Below, piece by piece: positions 36,868-45,828 of a DNA stretch of 64,000 bases. Source of the DNA: Actinopolyspora biskrensis. GTDB taxonomy: Bacteria; Actinomycetota; Actinomycetes; Mycobacteriales; Pseudonocardiaceae. Position 1 is the stretch's first letter. Each line of letters starts with the position of its first letter. A program made the translations under genes and the position numbers. The stretch is from the NCBI RefSeq assembly GCF_013408175.1, contig NZ_JACBYW010000001.1, positions 372,001 to 436,000 of the forward strand. The letters run 5' to 3'. The notes below the pieces were generated by a model. The model was not told where the DNA came from. It saw only the letters and a program-made list of their open reading frames with translations, and made no database searches.

Positions 36868-38109
36868 ATGCAACCCTGGTCCTCGGTTTCCGTTCCCAGC
36901 CTGCCCGGCAGGGCTCACCCGTTACGTTTGTTCGACACCGCGACCGGTGAGATCAGACCTGTCGGTGCGGGACCACGGGTGGGGATGTACGTGTGCGGCA
37001 TAACCCCCTACGACGCCACGCACCTGGGGCACGCGGCCACGTACATCGCTTACGACCTGGTGCACCGCATGTGGCTGGACAACGGTCACGACGTGCACTA
37101 CGTGCAGAACGTCACCGATATCGACGATCCGCTGCTGGAACGCGCCGAGCACGACAACGAGGACTGGATCGTGCTCGGGATGCGGGAGACCGCCCTGTTC
37201 CGGGAGGACATGGCCGCGCTGCGGGTGCTTCCCCCGCGGGACTTCGTCGGTGCGGTCGAATCGATACCGGAGATCGAACAGGCCGTGACCAAGCTGCTCG
37301 CCTCGGGCGCGGCCTACCGGGTCGACGACGAGTACCCGGACGTCTACTTCCGGCACGACGCCACGGGCCGGCTCGGATACGAGTCGCGGTACAGCGCGGA
37401 CGAGATGGCCGAGGTGTTCCCCGAGCGGGGCGGTGACCCGGACCGGCCGGGCAAGAAGCACCCGCTGGACGCGCTGCTGTGGCGGATGGCGCGGCCGAAC
37501 GAGCCCTCCTGGGACGCGGAGGAGCTCGGGGCGGGCAGGCCGGGGTGGCACCTGGAGTGCTCGGTGATCGCGCTCAACCGACTGGGCATCGGCTTCGACC
37601 TGCAGGGCGGCGGGTCCGATCTGGCTTTCCCGCACCACGAGTTCAGCGCGGCCCACGCCGAGGCGCTGACGGAACAGCACCCGTTCGCACAGCACTACTC
37701 CCACGCCGGAATGGTGGGGCTGGACGGGCAGAAGATGTCCAAGTCCAAGGGCAACCTGGTGTTCGTCTCCCGCCTGCGCGGGGACAGGGTCGACCCGATG
37801 GCGATCAGGCTGGCCCTGCTGGGCGGCCACTACCGGGAGAACCGTTCCTGGAACGCCGATCTGCTCACCAGCGGGGCCGCCAGGCTGGCACGCTGGCGTC
37901 AGGCCGTGTCCCTCGAACGGGGGCCGGAGCCGGCGGAGACCCTGGACCGCATGCGGGAGCGCCTCAGCGACGATCTGGACGCGGAGGGGGCACTGCGCGC
38001 CGTCGACGAGTGGGTCGACCGGGCCCTCGGCGAGAACGGCTCCTTCGAGGAAGGGGCGCCCTCGGTGGTCCGGAACGCGGTGGACGCGCTGCTGGGTGTG
38101 GCTTTGTAG
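36868..38109 (+). CDS. mshC: Cysteine:1D-myo-inosityl glucosaminide ligase
   Basis: MshC joins cysteine to GlcN-inositol via cysteinyl-AMP, the third committed step of mycothiol synthesis. The 413-residue class I aminoacyl-tRNA-synthetase-like protein has the HIGH-type motif THLGH, the zinc ligands [15 protein letters not shown] and [10 protein letters not shown], and the KMSKSKGN loop. It lacks the C-terminal anticodon-binding domain of full cysteinyl-tRNA synthetase. That length, together with the PWSS N-terminus, identifies MshC. The start is an ATG directly downstream of a leaderless promoter. Confidence 0.95.
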   Translation: MQPWSSVSVPSLPGRAHPLRLFDTATGEIRPVGAGPRVGMYVCGITPYDATHLGHAATYIAYDLVHRMWLDNGHDVHYVQNVTDIDDPLLERAEHDNEDWIVLGMRETALFREDMAALRVLPPRDFVGAVESIPEIEQAVTKLLASGAAYRVDDEYPDVYFRHDATGRLGYESRYSADEMAEVFPERGGDPDRPGKKHPLDALLWRMARPNEPSWDAEELGAGRPGWHLECSVIALNRLGIGFDLQGGGSDLAFPHHEFSAAHAEALTEQHPFAQHYSHAGMVGLDGQKMSKSKGNLVFVSRLRGDRVDPMAIRLALLGGHYRENRSWNADLLTSGAARLARWRQAVSLERGPEPAETLDRMRERLSDDLDAEGALRAVDEWVDRALGENGSFEEGAPSVVRNAVDALLGVAL

Positions 38110-38160
38110 CGGCGATTTCGTCCGATCGGGGTCTCCGCTCTCCCCTTGGTGGGGGCTCGG

Positions 38161-38315
38161 GTGGCGGCCCCTCGCGGACTCCCGCTCAGCCGAGGCCCGG
38201 CAGCGGGTGACGACCTGCGCCACGTCGGGCCTTCCTCGCGAGAGCGTGACGCGGGAGAACCCGCGGTCGGTCCGGTCGCGTGGTGGGGTGTTCTCGGCGC
38301 TGCCCGCGCCGAAAG
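38161..38315 (+). repeat. Dispersed intergenic repeat, copy C, with hairpin
   Basis: The block starts GTGGCGG like copies A and B, shares GACGACCTGCGCC, CCTCGCGAGAGCG and GAGAACCCGCGG with copy D, and ends in a CGGCGC-TGCCC-GCGCCG hairpin (38295-38311). It sits in the 750-base gap after mshC. Confidence 0.65.
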
Positions 38316-38856
38316 CACCACGCCGGTCGTCGACATCTCGGAAAGCGCCACCGAGCGGGGGTTCGCCCCGCCGGCGCCGCGGGGGCGAATTGATCGTTCG
38401 GCCGGTGTCTGCCTTCGTCCCGGACGTTGTTCCGCGTGCTCCCCGGGAATGCGTTCGGCGAGTGTTCCGCCCCGTCGCGTTCGGGTGTTTTCGGCCGCCT
38501 GCGGGAGCTGGCCACCGGAGTGTTCGATCACGTACGGTGTCGTTCGCGGCGTCGCACCTCCCCGTTGTTGTGTCCATTGTGTACATACGGTGATGTTTCG
38601 TCCGGCGGTGGAGCGCTCCCGCTCTTGATTCGGGCGAATGGGTTGCATTAATGTCCGGGCGAACGAATTCATACCGACACACGGCGATGTCCCCGGGTGC
38701 GGTGAACTCCGCGGAAACGAATCATTCGGTCGCCACTCACCATTCATGTTCGAGGCAGGGGCATCGTAGACTCCCCGTGATCGGTCTGATTGGATCTCGT
38801 GGCATGAGTCCGCACGAAGCCCGGATCGGTGATACGCGCTTTGGTTGCGAGGTGGG
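38316..38856. other. Non-coding region upstream of the conservon
   Basis: No gene is supported here. The stretch 38560-38760 is AT-richer than average and presumably holds the conservon promoter; TAGACT at 38767-38772 is a possible -10 about 85 bases before the first gene, without a convincing -35. Confidence 0.3.
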
Positions 38857-40140
38857 ATGGTGAGTCGGGTATGGGAGATGCTCGAACGTTCGCGCAAGTC
38901 GTTGCGCGACAGAGCGGCCAGACAACGGCTGGAGGGTTCGACCAAACAGCTGTTGCAGCGTTCCCGCGAGACCGTGGCGCAGATCATCGGGCCCGTTTCC
39001 CCGCGTGAGCCCGGAGCGCAGGATGTGCTGGCCGGAGTCTGTTCCAGTGTGGCCCTGCGCGACCTGAACCTCGTGGACTCGCTGCTCGAGCAGCTCGAGC
39101 AAATGGAGTCCGAGGAGGACGACCCGGAATCGCTGGACCGGCTCTACCGGCTCGACCACCTGGCGACACGGTTGCGTCGCAACGGGGAGAACCTGCGGGT
39201 CCTGGCCGGCAGGGACGCGGGCGGAACACGTCCGGAGTCCGCTTCGCTGGTCGACGTCATCCGTGCCGGGATGTCGGCCATCGAGCACTACAGCCGAGTG
39301 GAGCTCGGCAAGATAACCGAACTCGGCGTGGTGGGGCTGGCCGCCGACGACATCAGCAGGTTGTTGGCGGAGCTGCTGGACAATGCGACGACGCATTCCC
39401 CGCCGAACTCGGCGGTGACCGTCAGCGCTCACCTGACCGAGCGAGGAAGCATAATGGTGCGGGTCGAGGACTCCGGGATCGGTCTGCCCGCGGCCAGGCT
39501 CTCGGCGCTCAACGAGCGGCTGGCGAGCGCGCCGGTGCTCGACCGCGACGCGGTGCGGCACATGGGACTGGCCGTGGTGCGGCGTCTGTCCGGCAGGCAC
39601 GGCATCCGGGTGTGGTTGTCCCGTCGCGCTCCGCACGGGACCACGGCTTCGGTGCTGCTACCGTCCACTCTGGTGCACGAGGAGTCCTTACCGGAAGGAC
39701 GCGGTCCGGCGCGCAGGCCCATGCGGGAGAAGCAGCAGGCCGCAGCGGACAGTGCTCCGGACGCGGGCACGAGTCCTCCGGAGCCCTCCGCGCAGCGGAG
39801 TTCCGGAGCGTCTCCGGCCGAGGCGAGCAAGCGAGCGGTCGCCTCGTCGGTGACGGCCGAACCCGTGTGGCCGTCCGAGGAGCAGGCTGCTGCTCAACAG
39901 CCGGGAACGGAGTCGTCCACCACCGTGAACGGATTGCCGCGCAGAGTTTCGCAGAGCCTGAAGGGGTCGTCGACCGCCCGACACGATTCCCCCACGCCGT
40001 CCACAAAGGACACCGGTGTGGACATGCGAGAGAGTCATGAGCAATTGCTGGCGGACCTGGGTGCCTTCGCCGAGGGTGAGCACGAGGCCAGGAAGGACCA
40101 GCAGGACGACAACGACGACGCCGAGAGGTCACAGCAGTGA
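38857..40140 (+). CDS. Conservon histidine-kinase-like ATPase (CvnA-like)
   Basis: First gene of a four-gene conservon. The 427-residue protein has a helical N-terminus (1-110), a DHp-like helix with LDHLATRLRRNGENLRVLAG, and a GHKL ATPase with N box ELLDNATTHSPP, G1 box VEDSGIGLP and G2-like GLAVVRRLSG. The last 150 residues are disordered, Pro/Ser/Gln-rich and acidic. Unlike many CvnA proteins it lacks transmembrane helices, so it probably acts in the cytosol with the roadblock-GTPase pair. ATG 38857 with GAGG upstream is preferred. Confidence 0.85.
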   Translation: MVSRVWEMLERSRKSLRDRAARQRLEGSTKQLLQRSRETVAQIIGPVSPREPGAQDVLAGVCSSVALRDLNLVDSLLEQLEQMESEEDDPESLDRLYRLDHLATRLRRNGENLRVLAGRDAGGTRPESASLVDVIRAGMSAIEHYSRVELGKITELGVVGLAADDISRLLAELLDNATTHSPPNSAVTVSAHLTERGSIMVRVEDSGIGLPAARLSALNERLASAPVLDRDAVRHMGLAVVRRLSGRHGIRVWLSRRAPHGTTASVLLPSTLVHEESLPEGRGPARRPMREKQQAAADSAPDAGTSPPEPSAQRSSGASPAEASKRAVASSVTAEPVWPSEEQAAAQQPGTESSTTVNGLPRRVSQSLKGSSTARHDSPTPSTKDTGVDMRESHEQLLADLGAFAEGEHEARKDQQDDNDDAERSQQ

Positions 40141-40580
40141 CGGCTGCAGAAGACGACGCCCAGCCCCCGAACTTCGACTGGTTAGTCGACGATTTCGTAC
40201 GCCGTGTTCACGGCGTCACCCACGCGTTGATCCTGTCGGCGGATGGTCTTCCGCTGGCGGGGTCCTCCTCGGTCACCAATGACGAGGCCGAGCAGCTGGC
40301 CGCCATCTCCAGCGGTTTGCTCAGCCTTGCCCAGAACGGTTCGGCACTGTTCGACAAGGGCGGTTGCGAACAGATCATCATCAGGCTTCACCACGGATAC
40401 TTCCTGTTCATGGGGATCGGGAGTGGGGCGGGACTGGCCGTGCTCACTTCCTCGGAGGCCCAGATGCGTGTGGTCGCCTACGAGATGACCCAGTTCGTGG
40501 AGAACACGGGACACGCGTTGACCCCCGAGGTTCGGGCCGATCTACGACGTGTGGTCACCGCCAAGCGACCGCGTGACTGA
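40137..40580 (+). CDS. Roadblock/LC7 domain protein (CvnB-like)
   Basis: Roadblock/LC7 proteins bind and regulate small Ras-like GTPases (MglB type). The 147-residue protein has the family core WLVDDFVRRVHGVTHALILSADGLPLA and ISSGLLSLAQN. The GTG start overlaps the stop of the ATPase gene. Within the conservon it should be the GTPase-interacting partner. Confidence 0.92.
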   Translation: MTAAEDDAQPPNFDWLVDDFVRRVHGVTHALILSADGLPLAGSSSVTNDEAEQLAAISSGLLSLAQNGSALFDKGGCEQIIIRLHHGYFLFMGIGSGAGLAVLTSSEAQMRVVAYEMTQFVENTGHALTPEVRADLRRVVTAKRPRD

Positions 40581-40598
40581 TCGTTTAAGGAAATCTCC

Positions 40599-40970
40599 AT
40601 GGCCACACACTCACAGACCCAGCGGGAAAGTCGCAGCAGCCGGGTACGCCCCTACGCCCTCACGGGTGGGCGGACCCGCTCGCGGCATCAGCTTCTCGTG
40701 GAGACGATGATCTCGGTCACCGAATACGACCGGGATCGCGCGGAGAAGCTGCTCCCCGAATCCCGTGCGGTTTACGAGCACGCTCGCAGTCCGGTATCCC
40801 TCGCCGAGCTGTCGGCCACACTGGATATTCCACTCGGCGTCATCCGAGTGCTGGTCAGTGACTTGGCGGCGGATGGGGTGATTTTCATTCACCCGACCGG
40901 ACAGGCCTACAGCTACGACCACAACATCCTCGAGAGGATTCTCGATGGCCTCAACAAGCTCTCCGCATGA
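40599..40970 (+). CDS. DUF742 protein (CvnC-like)
   Basis: The 123-residue DUF742 protein contains RVRPYALTGGRTRS and a winged-helix-like SLAELSATLDIPLGVIRVLVSDLAADG. It is the invariant third member of conservons; the HTH suggests DNA or protein binding. Its 3' end overlaps the GTPase gene by 26 bases. Confidence 0.92.
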   Translation: MATHSQTQRESRSSRVRPYALTGGRTRSRHQLLVETMISVTEYDRDRAEKLLPESRAVYEHARSPVSLAELSATLDIPLGVIRVLVSDLAADGVIFIHPTGQAYSYDHNILERILDGLNKLSA

Positions 40971-41541
40971 CCACGCCGAGTTGATGCTCTCGGCGAAGAT
41001 CGTGGTCGCGGGTGGCTTCGGAGTCGGCAAGACCACGTTCGTCTCGGCGGTGTCCGAGATCGCCCCGTTGAACACCGAGGCCTGGATGACCGAGGCCAGT
41101 GAAGGGATCGACGAGATCGATCCGACGGGGGACAAGACGACCACCACGGTCGCGATGGATTTCGGGCGCATCCAGCTGCACCAGGACCTCATGCTCTACT
41201 TGTTCGGAACTCCCGGGCAGTCCCGTTTCTGGTTCCTCTGGGACGACCTGGCCAGGGGTGCGCTCGGTGCCGTGGTTCTGGTGGACACCCGACGGCTCTC
41301 GGAGTCATTCGCCGCGATCAACTACTTCGAGCACGACTCGGACATCCCCTTCATCGTCGCGGTCAACCTGTTCGACGGGAAGCTGACCCACGACCTGGAA
41401 GAGGTGCGTGACGCCCTCGCGCTGGCTCCGGACATCCCCTTGATCGCCTGTGACGCACGTGATTCAGTGTCCACTGTGGATACACTGCGTGCTTTGGTAA
41501 CGCACACGATGCGGTTGAACGTGACGCACGGCGCCGCATGA
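40945..41541 (+). CDS. Conservon Ras-like GTPase (CvnD-like)
   Basis: The 198-residue small GTPase has the P-loop GGFGVGKTT (about residues 23-31), a switch region with conserved Thr (GDKTTTTVAMDFG), the DxxG-equivalent FGTPGQSRF, and AVNLFD in place of NKxD. It is the output GTPase of the conservon. The ATG overlaps the DUF742 gene, and the flavoprotein gene follows 52 bases later, probably in the same transcript. Confidence 0.92.
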   Translation: MASTSSPHDHAELMLSAKIVVAGGFGVGKTTFVSAVSEIAPLNTEAWMTEASEGIDEIDPTGDKTTTTVAMDFGRIQLHQDLMLYLFGTPGQSRFWFLWDDLARGALGAVVLVDTRRLSESFAAINYFEHDSDIPFIVAVNLFDGKLTHDLEEVRDALALAPDIPLIACDARDSVSTVDTLRALVTHTMRLNVTHGAA

Positions 41542-41593
41542 TCGTGTCCGCCGCCGCGGCGGGAAGGTGTCGGCAGGTGAAAAGGAGAACGCG

Positions 41594-42829
41594 ATGCGCA
41601 AGATCCTCATCGTGGGAGCCGGACAGGCGGGGTTGCAGACCGGGCTGAGCCTGCTCGAGCACGGATACGACGTCACTGTGATGTCCGCGCGGACGCCGGA
41701 GGAGATCCGCGGCGGGCGTGTGATGTCCACGCAGGCCATGTTCCACACCGCTCTGCAGTACGAACGGGACTACAAGCTCAACCTCTGGGAGGACCAGGCC
41801 CCCGAGATCCGGGGAGTGGGCGTATCGATCGCGGGTCCTGAGGGTGACCGGGAGCTGGACTGGGTGGGCAGGTTGGACAACCACGCCCAGTCGGTGGACC
41901 AGCGGATCAAGATGGCCGGATGGCTGGAGCTGTTCGAGGACCGCGGCGGGAAGGTCATTTTCCACGGGGTGACCACTTCCGATCTCGATTCGTTGACCAG
42001 GCACTACGAACTCGTCCTCATCGCCGCGGGCAAAGGCGAGCTGGTACAGCTCTTCGGCCGCGATCCGAACCGTTCCCCTTACAGCACTCCGCAGCGCGTG
42101 CTGTCGGTCAGCTACGTGCACGGAGCGGGGCGCCGCCCGGAACACCCGGACATGGACGCGGTGCGCTTCAATGTGGTCCCCGGGGTGGGAGAGCTGTTCG
42201 TCATCCCCGGGCTCACGCTGAGCGGTCCCTGCGAGATCCCCTTCTTCGAAGGATTACCGGGCGGCCCGTTGGACTGCTGGTCCGATCGCCCGGCAGCGGG
42301 GGAGCACTGGAAGCGGATGCTCGAGCTGATGCGACAGTACTTCCCCTGGGAGTACGAACGGTTCAAGCACGCGGAGCTGACCGATTCCCAGGGAACGCTG
42401 TCCGGTGGGTATCCGCCGGTGGTGCGTCGTCCCGTCGGGGAGCTCCCCTCGGGAGGGATCGTGCTCGGCATGGCCGATGTGGTGGTGGCCAACGATCCCA
42501 TAACCGGTCAGGGGTCCAACAACGCGAGCAAGTGCGCGGCGTCCTACCTGTACAGCATCCTCGAACGGGGCGACCGCCCCTTCGACCGGGAATGGATGGA
42601 GCGGACTTTCGAACGTTACTGGTCGGTCGTGGAGCCGGTGACGACCTGGACGAACGCGATGCTGCAGCCCCCGCCGGAACACGTGATGAACCTCTTCAGG
42701 CAGGCCGCCGACACCCCGGCGATCCGCCAGCGGTTCGTCAACGCCTTCGACGATCCGGCCGATTTCGGGAACTGGTTCCTCGATCCGGAACTCGCCGAGC
42801 AGTACCTGCGTGAGGTCGCCCGGGGTTGA
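41594..42829 (+). CDS. Styrene/indole monooxygenase-like FAD oxygenase
   Basis: The 411-residue flavoprotein belongs to the StyA/IndA family of two-component monooxygenases that epoxidise styrene or oxygenate indole with FADH2 from a partner reductase. It has the Rossmann motif IVGAGQAGLQTGL (about 6-18), RGGRVMSTQAMFH near residue 37, and the late FAD segment ADVVVANDPITGQGSNNASK. AAGGAGA precedes the ATG. No StyB-type reductase lies nearby. Linkage to a conservon is reminiscent of Streptomyces conservons that carry a P450, so the GTPase system may regulate this oxidation. Confidence 0.85.
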   Translation: MRKILIVGAGQAGLQTGLSLLEHGYDVTVMSARTPEEIRGGRVMSTQAMFHTALQYERDYKLNLWEDQAPEIRGVGVSIAGPEGDRELDWVGRLDNHAQSVDQRIKMAGWLELFEDRGGKVIFHGVTTSDLDSLTRHYELVLIAAGKGELVQLFGRDPNRSPYSTPQRVLSVSYVHGAGRRPEHPDMDAVRFNVVPGVGELFVIPGLTLSGPCEIPFFEGLPGGPLDCWSDRPAAGEHWKRMLELMRQYFPWEYERFKHAELTDSQGTLSGGYPPVVRRPVGELPSGGIVLGMADVVVANDPITGQGSNNASKCAASYLYSILERGDRPFDREWMERTFERYWSVVEPVTTWTNAMLQPPPEHVMNLFRQAADTPAIRQRFVNAFDDPADFGNWFLDPELAEQYLREVARG

Positions 42830-42833
42830 CGCA

Positions 42834-42867
42834 CCGCCGGGCGGCGTCTCTCGACGCCGTCCGGCGG
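42834..42867. terminator. Bidirectional hairpin terminator
   Basis: CCGCCGGGCGGCGTC pairs with its complement around TCTC, with one G-T wobble, between the convergent flavoprotein and PAC2 genes. Confidence 0.8.
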
Positions 42868-42883
42868 GACCGTCCGAGACGGT

Positions 42884-43777
42884 TCAGCCCTGAGCGGGGC
42901 CCGAACTCCCCTTGCCGCCCTGTCCGCCCGGACCTCGCCTGCGCAGGTAGCGCTCGAACTCGGCGGCGATGTCCTCACCGCTGGTCTCGGTCAGCGAGTT
43001 CTCCGCGTCGCCGCGTTCTTCCAGGGCCCGGACGTAGTTGCGCACGTCCTCGTCCTCCTCGGTCATCTCGCTGACCGTGTTCTCCCACTCCTCGGCCTGT
43101 TCGGGGAGGTTGTTCAGCGGAACCTCCAGGTCGAGAACCTCCTCGACGCGGTGCAGCAGTGCCAGGGTCGCCTTGGGCGAGGGCGGCTGCGAAACGTAGT
43201 GCGGGACCGCGGCCCAGAACGAGATGGCCGGGATCCCGTCGCGTACGCAGGCGTCCTGGAAGATACCCACGATGCCGGTGGGGCCCTCGTAGCGTGAGTG
43301 CTCCAGGCCGAACCGGTTGGCGGACTCGGTGTCGTAGGCCGTTCCGGTGACCGGGATCGGACGGGTGTGCGGAGCGTCCGCGAGCAGCGCGCCGAGACTG
43401 ATCACGGTGTTCGCGCCCGCCTGCTCGACGTGGGCGAGCAGCTCGGAGCAGAAGGAGCGCCAGCGCATGTTCGGTTCCATACCGTGGATCAGCACCACGT
43501 CCTTGCCCAGGCCGGGCGGACGGCACACCGACATGCGGGTCGTCGGCCAGGTGACCTCGCGGGTCACACCGTCCACCAGCTTCACGGTAGGACGGGAAAC
43601 CTGGAAATCGTAGTACGGATCCGGGTCGATCTCGGCCCAGCTGGTCGCGTCCCACACGAGCTGGAGATGCTCTATGGCGGTGCTGGCGGCGTCGCCGCCA
43701 TCGTTCCAGCCCTCGAAGGCGCAGATGACGATGCTGTCCTCGAGGGTGAAACCGGCGGGTGGGGCAGGTACGGACAC
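42884..43777 (-). CDS. PAC2 family protein (proteasome assembly chaperone-like)
   Basis: The 297-residue protein has the PAC2 fold seen in archaeal and actinobacterial proteins related to proteasome assembly chaperone 2: ICAFEGWNDGGDAASTAIEHL near the N-terminus, LIHGMEPNMRWRSF, and EGPTGIVGIFQDAC. The C-terminal tail is acidic with a GGQGGKG end. Its actinobacterial role is unproven. It corresponds to Rv2125. The start is GTG, with a TAGTAC -10-like sequence upstream on the minus strand. It marks the left edge of the accessory block. Confidence 0.9.
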   Translation of the reverse strand: MSVPAPPAGFTLEDSIVICAFEGWNDGGDAASTAIEHLQLVWDATSWAEIDPDPYYDFQVSRPTVKLVDGVTREVTWPTTRMSVCRPPGLGKDVVLIHGMEPNMRWRSFCSELLAHVEQAGANTVISLGALLADAPHTRPIPVTGTAYDTESANRFGLEHSRYEGPTGIVGIFQDACVRDGIPAISFWAAVPHYVSQPPSPKATLALLHRVEEVLDLEVPLNNLPEQAEEWENTVSEMTEEDEDVRNYVRALEERGDAENSLTETSGEDIAAEFERYLRRRGPGGQGGKGSSGPAQG

Positions 43778-43862
43778 AGGCCGAGGGTACTATCCTGCTC
43801 CGATCGTGTCGGACGCGACGACCGCGAAATCGCGGTGTCGGCGCCGCTGCCGTGTCCGTAGC

Positions 43863-43890
43863 GGCTCGTGGCCCTGTTCACACCACATGC
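43863..43890 (+). repeat. Direct repeat bracketing the 12-kb accessory block, left copy
   Basis: GGCTCGTGGCCCTG-T-TCACACCACA-T-GC recurs at 56238-56265 with two substitutions in 28 bases and weaker similarity upstream. The copies have the same orientation and enclose the toxin island and the amino-sugar locus. Confidence 0.65.
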
Positions 43891-43927
43891 CGTGTGTCCC
43901 GAGCTTCACGGGGTCGGGGCTTCGGCG

Positions 43928-43955
43928 CGTGGTCGTGTGGATGTCAGTACCACTC
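43928..43955 (+). repeat. Direct repeat within the toxin island, first copy
   Basis: CGTGGTCGTGTGGATGTC-A-GTACCACTC recurs at 47212-47239 with one substitution. This copy spans the 3' end of the Imm1 gene and its downstream bases. Confidence 0.8.
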
Positions 43956-44390
43956 GGCGAGCTGCCAGTGGACGCAGGTGGGGCGCTGGCCGGTGTGGAT
44001 GAATTCGTCGATCGCGGTGCGTATCAGATCGATCGGTAGGGCAGCGTTCTGGCGAAATTCCGTGCCGCTGTGTGGGGAGAACAGTATTCGAGGAGCATCG
44101 TCCGGCGCGTGAGGGTTGAACGAGTCTCGGGCGTCCCCGTCCGAGCCCTCTTGGAACCAATTCAGCGCGCCGTATCCGGTGCCTGGCTCCACCATGACGC
44201 GTAGTTGGTGTCCGGGGAGTTCGCTGTTGTCGGCGGTGAGTGGTCGGTCGCACACGTAGATCAAGCTGGGCCAGTCGCCATGATCGTCATCGACGATCGT
44301 GCGGATCAGCTCGGTGATTTCGCTGTCGGTCTGAGCATAGTGTCGCCGGTTCTCAACGATCGCCGTCACGACGTTGGTTATGGTCGTCAT
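43944..44390 (-). CDS. Imm1 family immunity protein
   Basis: The 148-residue Imm1-fold protein should neutralise the deaminase encoded immediately upstream. Landmarks are LIYVCDRPL, LRVMVEPGTGYGALNWF, and the C-terminal AIDEFIHTGQRPTCVHWQLAEW. The ATG at 44390 overlaps the toxin stop (ATGA) and has GAAAGG upstream, giving toxin and antidote from one mRNA with immunity second. Imm1 pairs with nucleic-acid deaminases in many polymorphic-toxin loci. The gene's last codons lie inside a repeated 28-base sequence. Confidence 0.88.
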   Translation of the reverse strand: MTTITNVVTAIVENRRHYAQTDSEITELIRTIVDDDHGDWPSLIYVCDRPLTADNSELPGHQLRVMVEPGTGYGALNWFQEGSDGDARDSFNPHAPDDAPRILFSPHSGTEFRQNAALPIDLIRTAIDEFIHTGQRPTCVHWQLAEWY

Positions 44391-45226
44391 GGTATCGCCT
44401 TTCCGTGGAAGACGTGAGGCTGGTCGGTACCGGGCTCCCAGACGTACAGGGTGTAGCCACGTGGAAGGATGGCTGGTACGGCGAACTCGCACCCGTAGGG
44501 CTCGCGGCAAATTTCGTTGTTGACGACCAGGACGCCGTTGGTGTTGCCGCGCTCTCGCATGATCTGAGCGGCCTTCGTCTCGACGTGCGTACTGACGTCG
44601 GGACGGCCGATGTCGCGCGGCAGCTCGGGATAGTGGTCGCTGGTAATCAGGAGGGCACCTGCACGGTCAGCGAGTTCGCTCTCCAAGCGTTGTTCGCGCT
44701 GCTGTTGTGTCTCCTCCCTCTCGTGCTGATCGCGTTGCCACGATTCCGCACCTCCTTGCCACGGGGACCGCCCGGCTCCGCCGCTGCGGCGGTCGATTTC
44801 GTTGCCGTCCGGGTCGACGAACAAGCCGGTGGTGGGCTCACGGCGACCACGCACGGGTAGTCGATCGCGGGCTCTGACGACACACTCCGATGTCATCGAC
44901 GCTTTGTCGACGATTCTTGAGCCCGTCGAGGGGTGCGGCAGGCTGAGCGGGGATTGGTCGGTGTTGAGGCCGAGTCCGGCGAGGTAGTTGATCAGGTGGG
45001 TTCGGGTGGTCTCGCTCAGGGCGAGCACGTCGTCGATGAGCTCGCGTGTTCGTTCGAGCAGCGCTACCGCTTCGGTCAAGTCGGGCGACGAGCTGCCTTC
45101 GCCGACTTCGGTCAGGGTGGGCAGGGCGTATTCCTCGATCCAGGCTTTGATCTGGTGGAGTTGTTCGGGCGGGATGCGTCCGAACATCCCGCCGAGGGTG
45201 TTGCCCACCTCTTGCACCTCGGACAT
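44387..45226 (-). CDS. SCP1.201/DddA-like DNA deaminase toxin
   Basis: The 279-residue protein ends in a cytidine-deaminase-fold domain of the SCP1.201 group (about 185-279). The zinc/proton-shuttle motif is H214-V-E216 (THVETKAAQIM), followed by the two zinc cysteines C240 and C246 (ICREPYGC), the C-x5-C variant typical of this group rather than C-x2-C of DddA. The N-terminal 90 residues are helical, and 100-185 is a charged Arg/Gln/Glu-rich linker. There is no signal peptide, so export through a type VII-like route is inferred from the small helical gene upstream. The toxin probably deaminates cytosine in rival DNA. Confidence 0.85.
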   Translation of the reverse strand: MSEVQEVGNTLGGMFGRIPPEQLHQIKAWIEEYALPTLTEVGEGSSSPDLTEAVALLERTRELIDDVLALSETTRTHLINYLAGLGLNTDQSPLSLPHPSTGSRIVDKASMTSECVVRARDRLPVRGRREPTTGLFVDPDGNEIDRRSGGAGRSPWQGGAESWQRDQHEREETQQQREQRLESELADRAGALLITSDHYPELPRDIGRPDVSTHVETKAAQIMRERGNTNGVLVVNNEICREPYGCEFAVPAILPRGYTLYVWEPGTDQPHVFHGKAIP

Positions 45227-45235
45227 GCCGGGCTC

Positions 45236-45484
45236 CTACAGGACAGCGGAAAAGGACCGGACGTGTTCGGCAGCCTGTATCGTTGCCTGCGCTGCTTCGC
45301 CTGCTTTCTCGACTGCGATTCCGAGAAGCTGGAGTGCCTGCCGCACGTCGTGGTTGGTGCTGGTTCCGGCGACCTGGTGCAGCTGCCCGAGTAGCTCGTC
45401 GAGCGTGTTCTGCGCTGCCTGCAACTCGTCGGCGGGGGCGGTGTCGATGATCTGCTGTAACTGGCCGCGAATGTTCTCGAGCAT
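45236..45484 (-). CDS. Small helical protein (DUF6244-like)
   Basis: The 82-residue all-alpha protein (EDL/ALQ heptad-like spacing, LLGQLHQVAGTS...LLGIAVEKAGEAAQ) resembles DUF6244 proteins that commonly precede SCP1.201-like deaminases in Pseudonocardiales and recall WXG100-sized secretion partners. It has no WXG motif. It ends nine bases before the toxin ATG, whose GGAG overlaps this gene's end. A role in toxin export or chaperoning is inferred from size and position. Confidence 0.65.
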   Translation of the reverse strand: MLENIRGQLQQIIDTAPADELQAAQNTLDELLGQLHQVAGTSTNHDVRQALQLLGIAVEKAGEAAQATIQAAEHVRSFSAVL

Positions 45485-45495
45485 GATGGATCTTC

Positions 45496-45738
45496 TTACC
45501 AACAGGGGACGACAGTCAGACCGGGTTCGCGGCCTGCGCGCACGTGCTCCGGGCATTGGGTGGGGGTGTAGGGGTCGAGGTAGAGGTAGAGCTGACCGGT
45601 GGTGGTCAGTACCAGCGCGTCGACCGAGCCCCCGTGCGCTAATGCGTATTCCCCGCGCTCGACGTCGTTGTGCACGCCGGGGGTGTCGATGAGCACGCCC
45701 CCCGGTAGCCAGTAGTGCCGTCTCTCGCTCGTTTTCAC
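45496..45738 (-). CDS. Hypothetical protein of the toxin operon
   Basis: The 80-residue protein has two beta-rich blocks (WLPGGVLIDTPGVH and DALVLTTTGQLYLYLDPY) and two cysteines, with no recognised motif. It starts at a GTG with GGAAAGGATG upstream and ends 11 bases before the helical-protein gene. I do not recognise the family; membership of the operon rests on spacing. Confidence 0.6.
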   Translation of the reverse strand: MKTSERRHYWLPGGVLIDTPGVHNDVERGEYALAHGGSVDALVLTTTGQLYLYLDPYTPTQCPEHVRAGREPGLTVVPCW

Positions 45739-45744
45739 GCCTGC

Positions 45745-45828
45745 TCATCCTTTCCAGCTGGGTTGGTCACGATCGCGCCACGGATATTCGTTGGAGCAGT
45801 CGTCACAGAACGATCGGATGTGGCTCAT
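45745..45828 (-). CDS. Possible 27-residue micro-protein with a CDDC motif
   Basis: An ATG overlaps the stop of the upstream micro-frame (ATGA) and encodes MSHIRSFCDDCSNEYPWRD and a short tail. Its end provides the ribosome binding site of the 80-residue gene. The Cys pair could bind metal. Coding status is uncertain. Confidence 0.35.
   Translation of the reverse strand: MSHIRSFCDDCSNEYPWRDRDQPSWKG

Noticed and set aside
38651-38863. 70-codon frame before the conservon
   Set aside because: It lacks a ribosome binding site and recognisable motif, and overlaps the region expected to hold the promoter and start of the ATPase gene.
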